From Methanosarcina sp. UBA5 (GTDB lineage Archaea > Halobacteriota > Methanosarcinia > Methanosarcinales > Methanosarcinaceae): DNA of 24,337 nucleotides. The translations under genes were made by a program, and so were the position numbers. Where the stretch lies: positions 79,163 to 103,499 of the forward strand of contig NZ_DAVG01000103.1 of NCBI RefSeq assembly GCF_002505485.1, given 5' to 3'. Each line of letters opens with the position of its first letter. The first letter of the stretch is position 1. Below the pieces are notes generated by a model that worked only from the letters and a program-made list of their open reading frames with translations, was not told where the DNA came from and made no database searches. Positions 22,634 to 24,337 of this stretch are shown here, piece after piece.

Positions 22634-23161
22634 ATGATAATGAATTTTAAAGGCAAAAGCCCGAAGATCTCGGAAACGGTTTTTATTGCGGATTCTGCAG
22701 ACGTGATAGGGGATATTGAAATCGGGGACTTTTCAAGTGTATGGTTTAACGCCGTGCTTCGCGGAGACAGGAACAAAATAAAAATCGGGAGCCGGACAAG
22801 TATTCAGGATAACGTGGTTATTCACGTAAATCCTGAGAATGGAGTTCAGATTGGGAATGATGTAAGTGTGGGACACGGAGCTGTACTTCACGGGTGCAGA
22901 ATTGAAAACAATGTGCTTATAGGGATGAATTCTACAATATTGAACGGGGCTGAAATAGGAAGAAATTCTATTGTAGGTGCAAATGCGCTGATTCCTGAGG
23001 GGAAGAAATTTTCTGAGAACAGCCTAATTATCGGAGTTCCGGGGAAGGTTAAGAGAGAAATTGAAAAATCCGAAATTAAAGCCATAGCAGAAAACGCTGT
23101 AGAATATGTGGAGTTTGTCAGAGAGTATAGAGAAGAAATGAGAAACATACAAAAAATCTAA
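22634..23161 (+). CDS. Gamma-class carbonic anhydrase-like protein (left-handed beta-helix)
   Basis: 175 residues of hexapeptide repeats forming a left-handed beta-helix, then an alpha-helical tail from about 142. The three zinc histidines H64 (VVIHV), H81 and H86 (GHGAVLHGC) and nearby R43, Q58 and D59 match the gamma carbonic anhydrases. It lacks the acidic loop of the archetypal Cam and has no signal peptide, so it is like the cytoplasmic CamH group or relatives of CaiE/PaaY. It may hydrate CO2 or act as another beta-helix enzyme. ATG at 22634 with CGGAG upstream; ATG at 22640 is an alternative. Confidence 0.85.
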   Translation: MIMNFKGKSPKISETVFIADSADVIGDIEIGDFSSVWFNAVLRGDRNKIKIGSRTSIQDNVVIHVNPENGVQIGNDVSVGHGAVLHGCRIENNVLIGMNSTILNGAEIGRNSIVGANALIPEGKKFSENSLIIGVPGKVKREIEKSEIKAIAENAVEYVEFVREYREEMRNIQKI

Positions 23162-23225
23162 AGATATGAGCTAACAAAAATTATTGGATAAGCAACTAAA
23201 AGAAAGAAGTTAAAATTTATCCTGA

Positions 23226-23432
23226 TTGCGATACAGAGAAAATAAAAAACAAGAAAAAAGCCCTTCAATTGCAGTGCTCTTATCCTGCGCAATTCTAGGG
23301 TTTGGTCAGGTTTACACAGGTTATCCTCTTCGAGGATTTGCGATACTTGCTGCACTGGGGATTAGTTTATGTTTGATAGCTCTTTTGATCGGATTTGCTA
23401 CATTTGTCTGTACCTGGATATTTGTAGTTTAG
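23226..23432 (+). CDS. TM2-like small membrane protein, probably truncated by a frameshift
   Basis: 68 residues from a TTG at 23226. The pattern SPSIAVLLS...GFGQVYTG...RGFAILAALG, followed by a second helix ending CTWIF, is that of the TM2/GlyGly hairpin membrane proteins, which usually continue with a D-x-Y motif and a basic tail. Here the frame ends at a TAG (23430-23432). One extra T in the TTT just before it would give VVLDMYRIVKRRNYGI and continue to 23500, which is the expected ending. So a one-base loss, natural or a read error, is likely. The TTG start has no good ribosome-binding site. Confidence 0.5.
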   Translation: MRYRENKKQEKSPSIAVLLSCAILGFGQVYTGYPLRGFAILAALGISLCLIALLIGFATFVCTWIFVV

Positions 23433-23635
23433 ATATGTACAGGATAGTAAAAAGACGAAATTATGGGATAGAGAAGAAGAGGAGTAACGTTTCAGTATAA
23501 TTATTTTAGATGTGTATTATTTAAACTTTTTAAACTGAAAAAAATAATTTTTTTTAGCTTTTTCCTTTGCTTTTTCCTTTAATACTTTAACGTGCATAAA
23601 GAGTAATACGAATTTGAAATGGAGATGAAACGAAA

Positions 23636-24055
23636 ATGAGAAACATAAACATCCTGTACTATGGAAAAGTAAAACCGGTGGATGTATATGAAAGTATGTT
23701 TGAGTATGTAAAAAGCTCCGGCACTTCGGATTGCGAGAAAGACTACATTCAGGGCCAGCCTAATTATTTTGTTGAAGAATGGCAGGCTGCACTGGACAGC
23801 GAGATATATTTTGAATATGATCCGATGAAGGACGCAGGAGAACTCGAGATCGACGGGCAAAATTATACCCGTATAGGCCGGGGATTAACCGAGTTAAGTT
23901 ATGTGCCCACTGACAGCCTGTCTGACATTCTGTATGTTATTTACCACTGTGACCATAACATGCGAAAATGTACCTGCACCAATGAAATCTTCCAGACAAA
24001 AGAAGAAGCAGAAAGGAGAGCAAACGAGCTTAGAGGAAAAAGTGACTTATCCTGA
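23636..24055 (+). CDS. Hypothetical protein, 139 residues
   Basis: An acidic soluble protein with no signal or membrane helix. Composition is rich in Tyr, Glu and Asp. A cysteine cluster at about 110-120 (HCDHNMRKCTC, with C111, C118 and C120 region) could bind metal together with the two His. It ends with a Lys/Glu helix (TKEEAERRANELRG). I recognise no family. GGAG about 12 bases upstream and the ATG at 23636 support it. The GGAG-ATGAAACGAAA context also holds an earlier ATG that is out of frame. Confidence 0.7.
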   Translation: MRNINILYYGKVKPVDVYESMFEYVKSSGTSDCEKDYIQGQPNYFVEEWQAALDSEIYFEYDPMKDAGELEIDGQNYTRIGRGLTELSYVPTDSLSDILYVIYHCDHNMRKCTCTNEIFQTKEEAERRANELRGKSDLS

Positions 24056-24125
24056 TCTTCCTTACCTCACGGAATATTATAAATAAAAACCTGAAAAAAA
24101 GCAACCATATATCCAGTAGTCCTAA

Positions 24126-24337
24126 TTACAGGCAGGACCGGACCTGTGATATTAGTTGCTTACCATCTACTGAGCTTATTTCAAAACTACCTCCAATCCC
24201 TTCTAGACCAATATTTTGGAGTAGAAAAATTGGCTTTGTAGAAATCCTAAATTGACCAGTTATTATATAAAAGGTTTTAAATAAAGTGCTTCTTCCACTT
24301 TTTACCACAAAAACATAGGAGCACCTAAAATAAGTGA
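24126..24337 (-). other. Open frame running off the right edge, possible 3' end of a gene
   Basis: On the minus strand a frame is open from the window edge to a TAA at about 24126. It includes KSGRSTLFKTF, which faintly resembles a decayed P-loop, and GLEGIGGSFEISSVDGKQLI. There is no ATG or ribosome-binding site inside the window. It may be the end of a gene or of a gene relic; support is weak. Confidence 0.25.

Noticed and set aside
23430..23445. Pyrrolysine read-through in the TM2-like gene
   Set aside because: Only four codons lie between the TAG and the next TAG, and they do not match the family; a one-base shift does.

Overview
The window reads as a methanogenic archaeon of the genus Methanosarcina, most like M. 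barkeri. The evidence is two side-by-side gene sets for a methanophenazine-reducing [NiFe] hydrogenase with a Tat-exported small subunit and cytochrome b, archaeal TATA boxes, a KEOPS Cgi121 subunit, an archaeal ms2t6A tRNA enzyme, a gamma-carbonic-anhydrase-like protein, and long AT-rich intergenic spaces. No rRNA, tRNA, CRISPR array or insertion sequence was seen.

Layout. (1) 1-2000: the end of a HEAT-repeat gene, a cupin, a one-helix small protein, and an unknown gene that seems split by an in-frame TAA. (2) 2199-6711: a tRNA methylthiotransferase, class II fructose-1,6-bisphosphatase, a class I glutamine amidotransferase and Cgi121. (3) 6733-10766 (minus): a second hydrogenase operon, vhxGAC, followed by a broken remnant of vhtD. 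(4) 11188-12084 (plus): a peptidoglycan-binding-domain protein. (5) 12400-16714 (minus): the intact vhtGACD operon. (6) A divergent gap of about 1.26 kb, then hypCDABE (17978-21657, plus), which builds and inserts the Ni-Fe(CN)2CO centre. (7) 22091-24337: a membrane protein, a gamma-carbonic-anhydrase-like protein, a TM2-like protein with a probable frameshift, an unknown protein, and an edge ORF.

How it works together. VhtG/VhtA should oxidise H2 on the outer face of the membrane and pass electrons through cytochrome b (VhtC) to methanophenazine. VhtD trims the large subunit, and HypA-E supply nickel and the cyanide ligands; hypF is not in the window. The vhx set looks like an old tandem copy of vht. 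It lost its protease gene, has a poor start on vhxG, and replaced one proximal-cluster cysteine of VhxG with aspartate, while every active-site cysteine of VhxA is kept. Whether it is a decaying copy or an altered enzyme is the main question here.

Several intergenic gaps hold short degenerate tandem arrays (15, 17/18 and about 13 bp units) that no gene explains.
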